A DNA stretch of 6,221 bases, from the NCBI GenBank assembly GCA_021779635.1, contig JAJYAH010000437.1:1-6221 (forward strand), read 5' to 3'. Source of the DNA: Pseudomonadota bacterium (lineage in GTDB: Bacteria; Pseudomonadota; Alphaproteobacteria; Rhizobiales; Xanthobacteraceae). The translations under genes and the position numbers were made by a program. The stretch's first letter is position 1; each line of letters starts with the position of its first letter. Under the pieces are notes generated by a model. It saw nothing but the letters and a program-made list of their open reading frames with translations. It was not told where the DNA came from and did no database searches. Below, one piece after another: positions 5,415 through 6,221 of this stretch.

Positions 5415-5422
5415 ATAATGGT

Positions 5423-6221
5423 GTGAGAAGGATGTCGAGAGATATCAAGCAGGACGACGCGTCACTGGATCGCCGCACCTTGTTGCCTGCGGCAGCCGCA
5501 GCGGCGGTCGCCGCACCTATGGGCGTGTTCGGCGCGCAGGTATTTCCGTTCCGCTCGGCGGCGCCCGGTATCGATTTCTCGGAATTTCCAATCTGCAAGA
5601 CCTCGTCCGATGCGCCGCCGCTGACCGGCGCTCCGCGGAAGCTCAAATTGTCATGGAACGCCGGCGCGGTCTGTCTGGCGCCGCTCCCGGTGGCGATCGA
5701 CCACGGCTTCTTCCAGAAGCAGAACCTCGACGTCGAATTGGTCAATTACAGCGGCTCGACCGACCAGTTGCTGGAAGCGATTGCGACCGGCAAAACCGAC
5801 GCCGGCCTCGGCATGGCGCTGCGCTGGCTGAAGCCGCTGGAGCAGGGATTTGACGTCAAGATCTCCGCGGGGACGCATGGCGGCTGCATGCGCGTTCTGT
5901 CGCGCGCGAATTCGGGTGTAGAGAAGCTGGCCGACCTCAAGGGCAAGATCGTGGCGGTCGGCGATCTTGCCGGTCCCGACAAGAATTTCTTTTCGATCTA
6001 GCTCGCCAAGCAGGGCATTGATCCCAACAAGGACGTCGATTGGCGCGCCTATCCCGGCAATCTGCTGCAGCTCGCTGTCGAAAAAACGAAGTGCAGGCGT
6101 TTCTTGCCTCCGACCCGATCGCCTATCTCTGGCTGAAAGACAGCGCCTACCGGGAAGTCGCTTCCAATCTGGACGGCGACTACAAGGACAAGACCTGCTG
6201 CATCGTCGGATTGCGCGGCAG
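5423..6221 (+). pseudogene. Broken Tat-exported ABC transporter substrate-binding protein (NMT1/THI5/SsuA-like), runs off right edge
   Basis: From the GTG at 5423 the frame gives 192 residues: a Tat-type signal (LDRRTLLP at 15-22, then alanine-rich stretch) and the start of a periplasmic binding protein, with KLKLSWNAGAVCLAPLPVAI from about 73, DHGFFQKQNLDVELV, a GSTDQLLEAIATGKTDAGLG segment at about 111-130, and ADLKGKIVAVGDLAGPDK at about 170-187. Such proteins capture nitrate, sulfonates, taurine or thiamine precursors for an ABC importer; the ligand is unknown. A TAG at 5999-6001 breaks the frame after FFSI, but the same frame continues with LAKQGIDPNKDVDWRAYPGNLLQLAVEK. At the six-A run 6081-6086 one base is missing, and the family-like sequence EVQAFLASDPIAYLWLKDSA resumes one frame over from 6088 to the edge (to DKTCCIVGLRG). 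TAG is one C-to-T change from CAG (Gln). Two lesions suggest a decayed gene; sequencing error is the alternative, especially for the A-run. Confidence 0.85.

Larger units (their letters stand above)
4926..5422. other. About 500 bp without a convincing gene, between the small exported protein leader and the broken transporter gene
   Basis: This divergent region holds the promoters of both flanking genes. It contains two inverted repeats (5044-5058 and 5092-5121), a palindrome GAGATAATCTC at 5205-5215, opposing promoter candidates (5208-5236 minus, 5249-5277 plus), and a GC-rich inverted repeat GCCGCC/GGCGGC at 5360-5365 and 5386-5391 in the leader of the plus-strand gene. Several overlapping ORFs on both strands show no recognisable protein features. 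Confidence 0.55.

Overview
The window looks like chromosomal DNA of a GC-rich alphaproteobacterium, most likely a Bradyrhizobium/Rhodopseudomonas-type member of the Rhizobiales. This is inferred from remembered family resemblance: the helicase, the LLM flavin monooxygenase and the two-cysteine porin closely match protein types common in that group. No database search was possible.

Layout, left to right. (1) Positions 1-1023, minus strand: the N-terminal 341 codons of a RecD-like superfamily 1 ATP-dependent DNA helicase; the gene continues off the left edge. (2) Positions 1024-1203: a divergent intergenic region. (3) Positions 1204-2412, plus strand: a luciferase-like (LLM) flavin-dependent monooxygenase with a good ribosome binding site. 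(4) Positions 2413-2522: a short convergent spacer with three inverted repeats, probably the terminators of the genes on either side. (5) Positions 2523-4028, minus strand: an outer-membrane porin, probably starting at a GTG behind a strong Shine-Dalgarno. (6) Positions 4041-4563: about 520 bp without a convincing gene, holding the likely porin promoter, an AT-rich patch, small repeats and a terminator-like hairpin. (7) Positions 4564-4842, minus strand: a 92-residue secreted protein of unknown function, preceded by a possible 28-codon upstream ORF whose stop overlaps its start. (8) Positions 4926-5422: non-coding sequence with hairpins and two opposing promoter candidates. (9) Position 5423 to the right edge, plus strand: a Tat-exported ABC-transporter substrate-binding protein (NMT1/THI5/SsuA-like) broken by an in-frame amber stop and a 1-nt frameshift.

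The genes do not form one operon. They are separate units for DNA repair or recombination, flavin redox chemistry, outer-membrane permeability, an unknown exported protein, and a decayed uptake system. I saw no mobile element, CRISPR array, phage module or recognisable new multi-gene system. The most interesting signal is the leader of the small secreted protein. It has a near-perfect Shine-Dalgarno (SD) sequence facing an exact 8-nt complement, followed by a short ORF coupled to the gene through an ATGA overlap, which suggests translational control. The broken substrate-binding protein is the second clear observation.
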